A stretch of DNA of 13,425 nucleotides from CAYGAW01 sp964492135 (GTDB lineage Bacteria; Chloroflexota; Anaerolineae; UBA7937; B3-Chlor): contig CAZBJW010000115.1 in NCBI GenBank assembly GCA_964492135.1, positions 1-13,425 of the forward strand. Direction: 5' to 3'. The notes under the pieces were generated by a model that was not told the origin of the DNA, did not search any database, and saw only the letters and a list, made by a program, of their open reading frames with translations. Positions 7,347 to 13,425 of the stretch are shown piece after piece. How positions within the stretch are numbered: the stretch's first letter is position 1; every line of letters starts with the position of its first letter. A program made the position numbers and the translations under genes.

Positions 7347-8558
7347 GTGCCACCCAACAGAATTCATTCACCAGGCCAGACGGGGAGAGAAGCCGCGACG
7401 GTCACGCGGGCGGCTGACGCCGAAGATTTCCAAATGGGTGCTGTGGTCGGCGTCAGCTTCGCCCACGGGACGAATGACACCTACACCTCTTTTCTGGCCC
7501 CTCTCCTGCCGGCGCTAATTGAGAAGCTGGCTCTGTCCAATACCCAGGCCGGCCTGCTGGCCTTCTTGCAGTCCTCCCCATCGCTGCTACAGCCCATCAT
7601 CGGCCACCTTTCGGATCGAGCCGACCTTCGGTACCTCGTGATCTTCGCCCCCGCTGTCGTGGCGACAATCATGAGTTCGTTGGGTATGGCACCCCGCTAT
7701 GCAGTGGTGGCGCTGCTGGTCATGGTGGCGGGCCTCAGCTCAGCCAGCCTGCACGCCGTGGCCCCGGCCATCGCCGGTCGCCTCGCGGGGCGCAGCCTGG
7801 GGCGTGCCATGAGCTTCTGGATGGTCGGCGGCACGTTGGGATTCACCGTGGGGCCGATCATCGTCTCCAGCACGGTCAGTCTGCTGGGCCTTGAGGGTAC
7901 GCGCTGGCTGATGGTGGGTGGCTGGCTGGCATCGGGCGTGCTCTTCGTGTACCTGAGACCGCTATCTGTGCCGAACCCAGCCACCGAGGCTAGGGGCTCC
8001 TTGCGCGTAGGATTGTTGGCCCTGAGGCCCCTACTCGCTCCAGTGGGGGGCATCACCGTGATGCGGGCCTTGATGGTGGCGGCGACTTTTATTTTCCTGC
8101 CCACCTACCTCACGGAGCGGGGCGCCAGCCTGTGGCTTGCTGGCCTCTCCGTCTCCATCGCCGCTGGAGCCGGTGTGATCGGCGCGCTTCTGGGAGGCTC
8201 CCTGAGCGACCGTTGGGGGCGGCGAGCGGTGCTGTCCACCTTCCTGCTGATGCCTCCCCTGCTTCTGCTCGTCTTGTTGACGGTCAGGGGGTGGGCTCTG
8301 CTCGCCATCTTGGCGGCGCTAGGCATTACCATGGCCCCTACTCAGGTCGTCCTCATGTCGGTGGTGCAGGAGCGCTCCCCCGACAATCGCGCTTTGGCTA
8401 GCGGGCTCTACCTGTCTGTGGCCTTCATCTCTGAGTCCGTGGGAGCTCTCGCCTTGGGAGCGCTCGGGGACCTGGTCGGTTTGCCCCTGGCGTACGCGAC
8501 CAGTGCAGTTGTCGTCCTGCTGAGCCTGCCCCTGGTGCTTCTGTTACCGAAAGGATGA
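7347..8558 (+). CDS. MFS transporter, FSR-like, copy 3 of 4
   Basis: A 403-residue paralog of the flanking transporters with the same landmarks: AHGTNDTY in helix 1, FLQSSPSLLQPIIGHLSDR, LHAVAPAIAGRLAG, DRWGRR from residue 288, PDNRALASGLY and LGDLVGL. About 12 hydrophobic segments; a likely exporter of unknown substrate. The start used is GTG 7347, the only ordinary start giving an N-terminal tail like the other copies; the nearest binding-site-like GGGA (7330-7333) is farther away than usual, so the start is uncertain. Only 27 bases separate it from copy 2, and I see no promoter there, so co-transcription is likely. In the hand-compared 116-residue block it is about 62% identical to copy 2. 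Confidence 0.85.
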   Translation: MPPNRIHSPGQTGREAATVTRAADAEDFQMGAVVGVSFAHGTNDTYTSFLAPLLPALIEKLALSNTQAGLLAFLQSSPSLLQPIIGHLSDRADLRYLVIFAPAVVATIMSSLGMAPRYAVVALLVMVAGLSSASLHAVAPAIAGRLAGRSLGRAMSFWMVGGTLGFTVGPIIVSSTVSLLGLEGTRWLMVGGWLASGVLFVYLRPLSVPNPATEARGSLRVGLLALRPLLAPVGGITVMRALMVAATFIFLPTYLTERGASLWLAGLSVSIAAGAGVIGALLGGSLSDRWGRRAVLSTFLLMPPLLLLVLLTVRGWALLAILAALGITMAPTQVVLMSVVQERSPDNRALASGLYLSVAFISESVGALALGALGDLVGLPLAYATSAVVVLLSLPLVLLLPKG

Positions 8559-8629
8559 ACGACGTTCTCTGAGCTGGCGCGGTCCAGAGGATCTGCAGGT
8601 GATGAGAATCCCGGCGAAGTGACCGGATA

Positions 8630-9865
8630 ATGGTGCCAGCCGCGAGCGACAACAGCACGAATCTATCCCAAGACGAGACCCCGGCCATAAGGGAGCCGTT
8701 CGCTGTCGAAGGGTTCGAAGTCGGGAGCGTGGTCACTCTCAGCCTGGCTCACGGCGTGCACGACACCTACGCCTCTTTCGTCGCGCCTCTCTTGCCGTCC
8801 CTGATCGCCAAGTTGTCTCTGTCCATGACGCAGGCTGGGCTGTTGGACTTCATGCGATCTTCCCCATCCTTGCTTCAGCCCTTCATCGGTCATGTGGCTG
8901 ATCGGGTCAGTCTGCGCTACTTCATCATACTGACTCCAGCTGTGACAGCAACGACGATGAGCCTCCTGGGTGTGGCACCTCGCTACGCCGTGCTGGTTCT
9001 GCTGGTGCTGGTAGCTGGCCTCAGCTCGGCCGCCCTGCACGCTGTGGCGCCCCCTGTGGCCGGTCGCCTTTCTGGAGCGAAACTGGGGCGAGGCATGGGC
9101 GTGTGGATGGTGGGCGGCAGCATCGGGTTCGCCCTGGGGCCCATTCTGGTGGTGACCGCTGTCAACTTCCTGGGGCTGGAGAGTACCCCCTGGCTAATGA
9201 TCATTGGTTGGGTGGCCTCAGTCGTTCTGTACGTGCGACTCAAGGACGTGCCTCAGGCAGCTCTGGCCGCTCGTGAGGCCAGTTCCTTGGGGGACGGGTT
9301 TCGAGTCCTGAGGCCTCTCCTGGCCCCGTTGATAGGCATCATCTTGGTGCGCGCCTTATTGGTGTCGGCGCAAATCACCTTCTTGCCCACTTTCCTGGTT
9401 CAGGAGGGTGCGGAACTCTGGGTGGCAGGCTTCTCTCTGACCGTGTTGACGGGCGCTGGGTGGTTGGGAGCTTTGCTGGGTGGATCAATGAGCGACCGGC
9501 TGGGCCGTAGGCTGGTTCTCTTCGTCTCCATGCTTGCTTCGTCGCTGCTGATGATGGTCTTCCTGGCTGTGAGGGGCTGGATCCGGCTGCCCGTCCTGAT
9601 GCTGATGGGCGTCATGGGGCCATCGGTCCGAACGGTTCTCATGGCCCTGGTGCAGGAGAACTATCCGGAGAATCGGGCATTGGCCAATGGAGTGTACCTG
9701 GCCCTGACCTTCACGTTCGAGTCCGTGGCAGCGGTCGTGATGGGAGCTGTGGGGGACCTGTTCGGGCTCCGTCTGGCCTTCGCGATCAGTGCGATGATCT
9801 TACTGCTGGGGTCGCCTCTGGTGCGCCTGCTGCCCGGAGGACAGTCGGCATCGCGCGTGCGGTGA
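8630..9865 (+). CDS. MFS transporter, FSR-like, copy 4 of 4
   Basis: A 411-residue paralog, last of the run, with AHGVHDTY in helix 1, FMRSSPSLLQPFIGHVADR, LHAVAPPVAGRLSG, DRLGRR from residue 289, PENRALANGVY and VGDLFGL. It shares HD in helix 1 with copy 1, where copies 2 and 3 have ND. It also resembles copy 1 most overall (about 70% in one hand-compared block), although it is the farthest away. The start at ATG 8630 gives a 33-residue hydrophilic tail, as in its paralogs, but has a weak ribosome binding site. A six-codon frame at 8602-8622 ends just before it and might allow coupling. The 71-base gap to copy 3 has no convincing promoter. It is probably an exporter; the substrate is unknown. 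Confidence 0.86.
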   Translation: MVPAASDNSTNLSQDETPAIREPFAVEGFEVGSVVTLSLAHGVHDTYASFVAPLLPSLIAKLSLSMTQAGLLDFMRSSPSLLQPFIGHVADRVSLRYFIILTPAVTATTMSLLGVAPRYAVLVLLVLVAGLSSAALHAVAPPVAGRLSGAKLGRGMGVWMVGGSIGFALGPILVVTAVNFLGLESTPWLMIIGWVASVVLYVRLKDVPQAALAAREASSLGDGFRVLRPLLAPLIGIILVRALLVSAQITFLPTFLVQEGAELWVAGFSLTVLTGAGWLGALLGGSMSDRLGRRLVLFVSMLASSLLMMVFLAVRGWIRLPVLMLMGVMGPSVRTVLMALVQENYPENRALANGVYLALTFTFESVAAVVMGAVGDLFGLRLAFAISAMILLLGSPLVRLLPGGQSASRVR

Positions 9866-10009
9866 GTGGGTAGAGGCAGGATCTGACTGGAGTCGCAAGA
9901 AGGTACTGGGGGAGCGTACGGAAACGTGCTACTAAGAGCGACTTCGCGGGCACCTGGCAAGAATGTCCCAGCACGAGTCGTCGGCTGTCAACGTCAAGCA
10001 GCTGTGACA

Positions 10010-10609
10010 CTACTGGAGTTCAAAAGCCAGGCCGCCCGACCAAATGTTCACCGTGGAGCTCGGCGATGTGGTGAACGAACGAGCCTCCTGCGGAACGACA
10101 TAGGAAATGCATGTGCGCACCGTCAGATGAGATTCCATAAGAACTGCTCTTTTTACGCCGTACATCTCGATGCACCTCCAGCCCTCCCCGATGTTCGCGT
10201 AATAGGCACGCCCCTGAGCATCGTGCAGCAGCATAGGAAACGCACTGAAGGTGCTGCGGCCCTCTCCCAGATTGGTCACATCCACGACCACATCGATGTG
10301 CTGCGTACCTGGCTCAGGGGCAGGTCCGGTGTACACATCGATGAGGTTTATCTGCCAGTCGTCCATGCGCACCGATGCTCCCGTAACGTGAGTGGTGGCC
10401 ATTGGGCTCGGAGGAGGCGGTGGGGTCGGGGTGGGCGTATGCAAGACGAGTGGCGACTCCGGGGGTCGCACTGTGGGCTGGGCTGGACGCCCAATCTCAA
10501 TCGGAAATGCGCCTGCGCCGCCCAACAACAGGACCGCACCCAGGCCGCAATAGAGCAGCAAGTTCACCAGTCCCAGTACCGCCAGAACTATCCACCGATT
10601 CCGTGACAT
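10010..10609 (-). CDS. Membrane-anchored proline-rich protein with a C-terminal Ig-like (DUF4352-like) domain
   Basis: A 199-residue protein. Residues 7-30 form one hydrophobic helix after a short basic start (MSRNRW), so it is anchored with most of the chain outside the membrane. Residues 42-69 are a proline/threonine linker (TPTPTPPPPPSP), which usually spans the cell wall or envelope. Residues about 75-199 look like a beta-sandwich of the DUF4352 kind: DDWQINLIDVYTGPAPEPGTQHIDVVVDVTNLGEG, then FPMLLHDAQGRAYY. Two cysteines there (WRC, VRTC) could form a disulfide. The Y-C in the helix is not a good lipobox. The ATG at 10609 is chosen because GAGGG (10617-10621) sits seven bases upstream and a promoter starts transcripts near 10693; a longer frame reaching 10960 would begin upstream of that promoter. 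It faces copy 4 of the transporters convergently and is divergent from the PEP-CTERM gene. Function unknown. Confidence 0.78.
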   Translation of the reverse strand: MSRNRWIVLAVLGLVNLLLYCGLGAVLLLGGAGAFPIEIGRPAQPTVRPPESPLVLHTPTPTPPPPPSPMATTHVTGASVRMDDWQINLIDVYTGPAPEPGTQHIDVVVDVTNLGEGRSTFSAFPMLLHDAQGRAYYANIGEGWRCIEMYGVKRAVLMESHLTVRTCISYVVPQEARSFTTSPSSTVNIWSGGLAFELQ

Positions 10610-10699
10610 CCTGTGGCCCTCGGACGAGCATGCACCTGCTGTGAGACGACGAGACTTGTGTAGGCCGATTGCCGGGATACAGACGGTCGAAGACCTTCT

Positions 10700-10728
10700 A
10701 TCATAGCATCGATCGCACGACGATGCAA
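10700..10728 (-). promoter_or_regulatory. Extended -10 promoter for the Ig-like protein gene
   Basis: On the minus strand, TTGCAT (10728-10723), a 17-base spacer and TATGAT (10705-10700), preceded by TGC as an extended -10, predict a transcript start near 10693 and a leader of about 84 bases. It rules out the longer reading frame that extends to 10960. Confidence 0.6.
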
Positions 10729-10871
10729 CGTCGGTGAGCAGCACCGGGACCAGGCCCCGCCATCGAGGACGGAATTGCACCGCCCAAGGTCTCTCTGGAA
10801 ACAGGAGCTCAACAGGATTATCGCATCTTCGGGCGTGGTCGACGACGCAGCTTAGAGATTCTTGCTGGGCA

Positions 10872-10900
10872 TTGATATGGGCAAGGGATTGTGCTATACT
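10872..10900 (+). promoter_or_regulatory. Extended -10 promoter for the PEP-CTERM gene
   Basis: TTGATA (10872-10877), a 17-base spacer and TATACT (10895-10900), with TGC directly before the -10, predict a transcript start near 10907 and a 42-base leader to ATG 10949. The nine bases TGCTATACT recur exactly in the tRNA operon promoter on the other strand. Confidence 0.68.
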
Positions 10901-10948
10901 GTCAATGACTGGACGGCACTCAGTGTAGGAGCAAAGGGGGCAGGGGCG

Positions 10949-11482
10949 ATGAAGAGACATTGGCTGAGAGGGCTGTTATTAGGCGTGAGCATGGCGCTAT
11001 TGCTGGCAGGCGGTGTGGCGCTGGCCGCGGGTCTGACCGTGACTATCGACCAGGAGTGCTTCGAGTGCTGGCCGTATGAGGGCGACCAGGTCAATGCCAA
11101 TATTGGGCCCGAGCCACCGGAGGAGTATCGTGTGACGATGACCATTAGAGGGTTCCGGGTAGGTGACAAGTTCGAAGCGGACTGGACCGTCAACGGTCAG
11201 TGGAAGGGCAGTGCTTCGTGGACCTGGCTCAATCCCCCGCCTGCCACTTGGAACGCTGGCTACGTTCTCTGTGACGACCCTGAGCTGCAAGATCTGTATG
11301 GTGAGTGGGCCTATAGCATGCGGAACCCAGACACGGGAGACTCGACAGAGGTGAACTTCCTGTTTGCGGAGGACTGCGCCGCGGCGTTGTTTGTGCCCGA
11401 ACCAGGGTCGATTCTGCTCCTGGGTAGTGGCCTGGCGGGTCTGGCAGGATACGCTACGCTGCGCTGGAGGGCCAGGGAGTAA
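10949..11482 (+). CDS. Small secreted PEP-CTERM protein
   Basis: A 177-residue exported protein with a clear signal peptide: basic MKRHWLR, a hydrophobic core, and ALA-A near residues 24-27. The C-terminus carries the classic sorting signal: VPEP at 149-152, then a hydrophobic stretch (ILLLGSGLAGLAGYATL) and a basic RWRARE tail. In such proteins an exosortase cuts near PEP; no exosortase gene lies in this window. The mature part, about 120 residues, has four cysteines (C37, C40, C108, C143), enough for two disulfides, and many aromatic and acidic residues; I recognise no fold. ATG 10949 is chosen over earlier in-frame starts because a GGGGG tract (10936-10940) lies eight bases upstream and the signal peptide begins there. 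The promoter at 10872-10900 and terminator at 11531-11560 make it a single-gene unit, divergent from the Ig-like protein gene. Confidence 0.85.
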   Translation: MKRHWLRGLLLGVSMALLLAGGVALAAGLTVTIDQECFECWPYEGDQVNANIGPEPPEEYRVTMTIRGFRVGDKFEADWTVNGQWKGSASWTWLNPPPATWNAGYVLCDDPELQDLYGEWAYSMRNPDTGDSTEVNFLFAEDCAAALFVPEPGSILLLGSGLAGLAGYATLRWRARE

Positions 11483-11493
11483 GCGCAACACCC

Positions 11494-11518
11494 TCCCGCA
11501 GGTTCGAAACCTGCGGGA
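11494..11518. repeat. 11-bp palindrome downstream of the PEP-CTERM gene
   Basis: TCCCGCAGGTT (11494-11504) pairs exactly with AACCTGCGGGA (11508-11518) around the loop CGA. It begins 12 bases after the stop codon and ends 12 bases before the terminator stem. Like the palindrome at 3274-3301 it is a compact, GC-rich, perfect hairpin without a T-run, so a REP-like element or an mRNA 3'-end stabiliser are both possible. Confidence 0.6.
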
Positions 11519-11530
11519 AGTTGGATAGAG

Positions 11531-11560
11531 AAGGCCGTCCATTTTCGGGATGGGCCTTTT
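11531..11560 (+). terminator. Intrinsic terminator of the PEP-CTERM gene
   Basis: AAGGCC (11531-11536) pairs with GGCCTT (11553-11558), continued by GTCC (11537-11540) against GGAT (11548-11551) with one bulged G, and runs into TTTT (11557-11560). The placement, 48 bases after the stop codon of the PEP-CTERM gene, fits rho-independent termination, though the T-run is short. Confidence 0.6.
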
Positions 11561-11720
11561 CGTCCTACTAGGCTGAGAATGAGAGGTGTATAACGGCTTG
11601 GGCTGTCTCTATGCCCACAACTGCGAGGACCGTGCACAGGCCCAATGCCAAGAACCCTCTCTCGCTCGCGACTACTGGGCACGGTAATCTGGGAAAAGGA
11701 AGACTGCTTTGAACAGAAAG

Positions 11721-11794
11721 TACGCCGGAGAGGATTCGAACCTCCAACCTACTGATTCGTAGTCAGTTGCTCTGTCCAATTGAGCTACCGGCGC
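11721..11794 (-). tRNA. tRNA-Arg(ACG)
   Basis: A 74-base cloverleaf on the minus strand. The acceptor GCGCCGG (11794-11788) pairs with CCGGCGT (11728-11722) with one G-T pair, the discriminator is A, and the D stem is GCTC/GAGC. The anticodon stem ACTGA/TCAGT holds loop CTACGAA with anticodon ACG at 11760-11758, and the T loop is TTCGAAT. It reads CGN codons after A34 is converted to inosine by TadA. CCA is not encoded (CTT follows). It is last in a three-tRNA unit, three bases after tRNA-Ser(GCT). Confidence 0.95.
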
Positions 11795-11797
11795 ACG

Positions 11798-11892
11798 TGG
11801 CGGAGAGGGTGGGATTTGAACCCACGAAGGAGCTTATCACCCCTTAGACGCTTAGCAGGCGCCCGCACTAGACCAGACTATGCGACCTCTCC
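11798..11892 (-). tRNA. tRNA-Ser(GCT)
   Basis: A class II tRNA on the minus strand. Acceptor GGAGAGG (11892-11886) pairs with CCTCTCC (11808-11802), discriminator G. Anticodon loop CTGCTAA holds GCT (11856-11854). A long variable arm (AAGGGG paired with CTCCTT) marks serine identity, and the T arm is GTGGG/CCCAC around TTCAAAT. Unlike its two neighbours it has CCA encoded (11800-11798). It reads AGC and AGU. Confidence 0.95.
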
Positions 11893-11910
11893 GTGACAGC
11901 TGGTGATGTG

Positions 11911-12000
<90 letters not shown>

Positions 12001-12033
12001 ACGCCAGAGGGACATCCCCCACCCTCTGCGATA

Positions 12034-12062
12034 AGTATAGCACAGTGCAGAAGCCGTGTCAA
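12034..12062 (-). promoter_or_regulatory. Near-consensus extended -10 promoter of the tRNA operon
   Basis: On the minus strand, TTGACA (12062-12057) is perfect, the spacer is 17 bases, and TATACT (12039-12034) matches five of six bases with TGC before it. The predicted transcript start is near 12027. It is the strongest promoter in the window, as expected for stable RNA, and drives Ser(TGA)-Ser(GCT)-Arg(ACG). Confidence 0.8.
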
Positions 12063-12289
12063 TCCCCTGCCGCGAGGACGTGGCGTGCTGCAATGGGATA
12101 CAACCGCCCCGACGCTCAATCACCTGAAGGGATCAGGGAAATGAATCTTCAAAGCGCAGCGGAGGGATGAATTGCCGCACTACAATCGGTAACTCCCCAT
12201 TGCACTGACGGTGTACGTGCCGCAGCCCTTCTCCTCACCGTTCGGCTGCGCCTTGAGGGGCCTTCCTCCACCCCTTGATCGACGGACGT

Positions 12290-12318
12290 TTGCTCTCCTC
12301 CCACGCGCGTGCTACAAT
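12290..12318 (+). promoter_or_regulatory. Extended -10 promoter of hypA-hypB
   Basis: TTGCTC (12290-12295), a 17-base spacer and TACAAT (12313-12318), with TGC before the -10, predict a transcript start near 12325, only about 10 bases before the hypA ATG at 12335. The leader would be too short for a normal ribosome binding site. Confidence 0.6.
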
Positions 12319-12334
12319 CGCTTCACAGACCGCG

Positions 12335-12676
12335 ATGCACGAACTGGCTGTCACCCAAGGTATGCTTTCCATTGCTCTGGAGCACGCGGCCAAGGCCGGG
12401 GCGAAGAGGATCACACGCATCAACCTGTTGCTTGGCGAGATGTCGGGCATCGTGGATGACTCTGTGCAGTTCTACTTCGACTTCGTCAGCAAGGACACTC
12501 CTGCCGAGGGCGCTATCCTGAGCTTCGAGAGAGTTCCTGCCTGCTTTCGCTGTCGAGCCTGCCAGACCACCTTCTCACCAGGCGACCGAGAATGGACCTG
12601 TCCGCAATGCGGGGAGTTGAGCGTGGAAATCGTCGCCGGCCGCGAGTTCTACGTAGACAGCATCGAGATTGACTAA
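12335..12676 (+). CDS. hypA: Hydrogenase maturation nickel metallochaperone HypA
   Basis: A 113-residue cytoplasmic protein, full length for HypA/HybF. It delivers Ni(II) to the large subunit of [NiFe]-hydrogenase (or to urease) together with HypB. The invariant N-terminus MHELA supplies the nickel ligands (N-terminal amine, H2, with E3). A rubredoxin-like zinc site is formed by C73xxC76 and C89xxC92; an extra cysteine is at C70. The segment INLLLGEMSGIVDDSVQFYFDFVSKDT is typical of the family. The start at 12335 is fixed by MHE, although the frame is open farther upstream. The transcript is predicted to begin about 10 bases before it. hypB follows 28 bases after the stop, so the two form an operon. 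Confidence 0.95.
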   Translation: MHELAVTQGMLSIALEHAAKAGAKRITRINLLLGEMSGIVDDSVQFYFDFVSKDTPAEGAILSFERVPACFRCRACQTTFSPGDREWTCPQCGELSVEIVAGREFYVDSIEID

Positions 12677-12704
12677 CGGGAATACATCAAGAGCGGAGCC
12701 GATC

Positions 12705-13373
12705 ATGGAAATACCTGTCATGGAGGACATTCTGAGCGCCAATGATCGTCTGGCGGCTGAGAATCAAGAGCTACTGGCTGAAAAGGGAGTGCTGGCCATC
12801 AACATCATGTCTTCGCCAGGGGCGGGCAAGACCAGCCTCATATTGCAGACCATCGATGCCATCGGCGAGGAACTCCGGATCGGGGTCGTCGAGGGGGACG
12901 TGGCTTCCCGGGTGGATGCGGACACTATCGAAGCCCGCGGGGTCCCCGTGGTTCAGATCAACACCGGCGGCACTTGCCACCTGGACGCGAACATGGTCCA
13001 AGACTCCCTCAACCAACTGCCGCTGGACGACCTGGACCTGCTCTTCATCGAGAACGTGGGCAATCTCATCTGCCCCACCGAGTTCGCCCTGGGCGAAGCA
13101 CTGAAGGTGATGATCCCCAGTGTGCCCGAGGGGGACGACAAGCCCTACAAGTACCCCGCTATGTTCGCGGCTGTGGACGCCATCTTGGTTAACAAGATAG
13201 ATCTGCTCCCCTACCTGGATTTCGATCTGGTGGCTTTCCGCAGGCTGCTGAAGGGTCTCAACCCTGACGTGCGCATCTTCGAGGTCTCGTGCAAGACAGG
13301 CCAGGGGATAGAAGCATGGGCCGCATGGTTGGCGGCGCAGAGGAATGAGGGTGCTCAGCCTGAGGAGGAATAG
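12705..13373 (+). CDS. hypB: Hydrogenase maturation GTPase HypB
   Basis: A 222-residue SIMIBI-class GTPase that powers nickel transfer from HypA into the [NiFe]-hydrogenase active site. The P-loop SSPGAGKT is at residues 36-43, VEGDVASRVDAD follows, and the guanine-specificity motif NKID starts at N163, then EVSCKTGQG. The metal site of the G domain is intact: C91-H92 (GTCHLD) and C123 (NLICP), the same 32-residue spacing as the Cys-His/Cys site known from archaeal HypB. It lacks both a histidine-rich stretch and an N-terminal CxxCGC site, so it is the short form without nickel storage. I start at ATG 12705 because GGAG (12695-12698) lies six bases upstream and MEIPVMEDILSANDRLA matches family N-termini; an earlier TTG at 12669 overlaps hypA. 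Other hyp or hydrogenase genes may follow beyond the edge. Confidence 0.95.
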   Translation: MEIPVMEDILSANDRLAAENQELLAEKGVLAINIMSSPGAGKTSLILQTIDAIGEELRIGVVEGDVASRVDADTIEARGVPVVQINTGGTCHLDANMVQDSLNQLPLDDLDLLFIENVGNLICPTEFALGEALKVMIPSVPEGDDKPYKYPAMFAAVDAILVNKIDLLPYLDFDLVAFRRLLKGLNPDVRIFEVSCKTGQGIEAWAAWLAAQRNEGAQPEEE

Positions 13374-13381
13374 ATCCTCCT
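13363..13381. repeat. Short hairpin over the hypB stop codon
   Basis: AGGAGGA (13363-13369) pairs with TCCTCCT (13375-13381); the TAG stop (13371-13373) lies in the five-base loop. The left arm also looks like a strong Shine-Dalgarno sequence, but no start codon follows at a suitable distance. There is no T-run, so it is not a normal terminator. Confidence 0.35.
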
Positions 13382-13425
13382 AGAGGTTCCCGCGCGACGT
13401 CTCTCCTACCCTACCAGATGATATC

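Noticed and set aside
8602..8622. Six-codon upstream frame before the fourth transporter
   Set aside because: It is short and could be chance; AGG is near its ATG but there is no sign of conserved or regulatory peptide sequence.
10610..10960. Upstream extension of the minus-strand Ig-like protein to an open-frame start at 10960
   Set aside because: The extra 117 residues resemble nothing, lie across a good promoter (10700-10728) and would put a hydrophobic anchor in the middle; ATG 10609 has GAGGG at a proper distance.
11498..11516. GGTTCGAAACC core resembling a tRNA T arm
   Set aside because: No acceptor, D or anticodon arm can be built around it; it is the centre of a perfect palindrome next to a terminator.

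Overview
This window looks like a piece of a bacterial chromosome of moderately high GC. A Chloroflexota (Anaerolineae-like) origin is my best guess, because a TIGR03663-type membrane protein fused to an NHL propeller, runs of diverged MFS paralogs and GC-rich intergenic palindromes fit that group. This is inference from gene content; no rRNA or other phylogenetic marker is present.

Layout, left to right. (1) 3-2909, plus: the 3' part of a large membrane glycosyltransferase-like gene (TIGR03663/Agl23 type) ending in a six-repeat NHL beta-propeller; its start lies left of the window. (2) 2910-3362: non-coding, with three hairpins including a perfect 12-bp REP-like palindrome. (3) 3418-4293, plus: a DUF89/ARMT1-like metal-dependent phosphatase with its own strong promoter. 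(4) 4294-4661: no feature recognised, then a promoter and a leader stem-loop. (5) 4792-9865, plus: four consecutive diverged MFS transporter genes of the fosmidomycin-resistance (FSR) type, separated by only 27-71 bp; the second carries a one-base frameshift. (6) 10010-10609, minus: a membrane-anchored, proline-rich, Ig-like (DUF4352-like) protein. (7) 10949-11482, plus: a small secreted PEP-CTERM protein with four cysteines, divergent from (6) across about 340 bp holding one promoter for each; a palindrome and an intrinsic terminator follow. (8) 11721-12000, minus: a tRNA operon, Ser(TGA)-Ser(GCT)-Arg(ACG), with a near-consensus promoter. (9) 12335-13373, plus: hypA and hypB, nickel insertion factors for [NiFe]-hydrogenase; the operon probably continues past the right edge.

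The MFS cluster is probably one transcription unit and hypA-hypB another; the rest are independent single genes or small units. Six predicted sigma-A-type promoters share an exact 17-nt spacer, and five of the six carry a TGn extended -10, which supports the chosen starts. The most notable items are the four-copy MFS array with its frameshift, the divergent PEP-CTERM/anchored Ig-like pair and the membrane glycosyltransferase-propeller fusion. I did not find a clear new defence or mobile system: there is no CRISPR array, transposase, integrase or phage gene. Smaller gaps (9866-10009, 11561-11720, 12063-12289) show nothing I can support.
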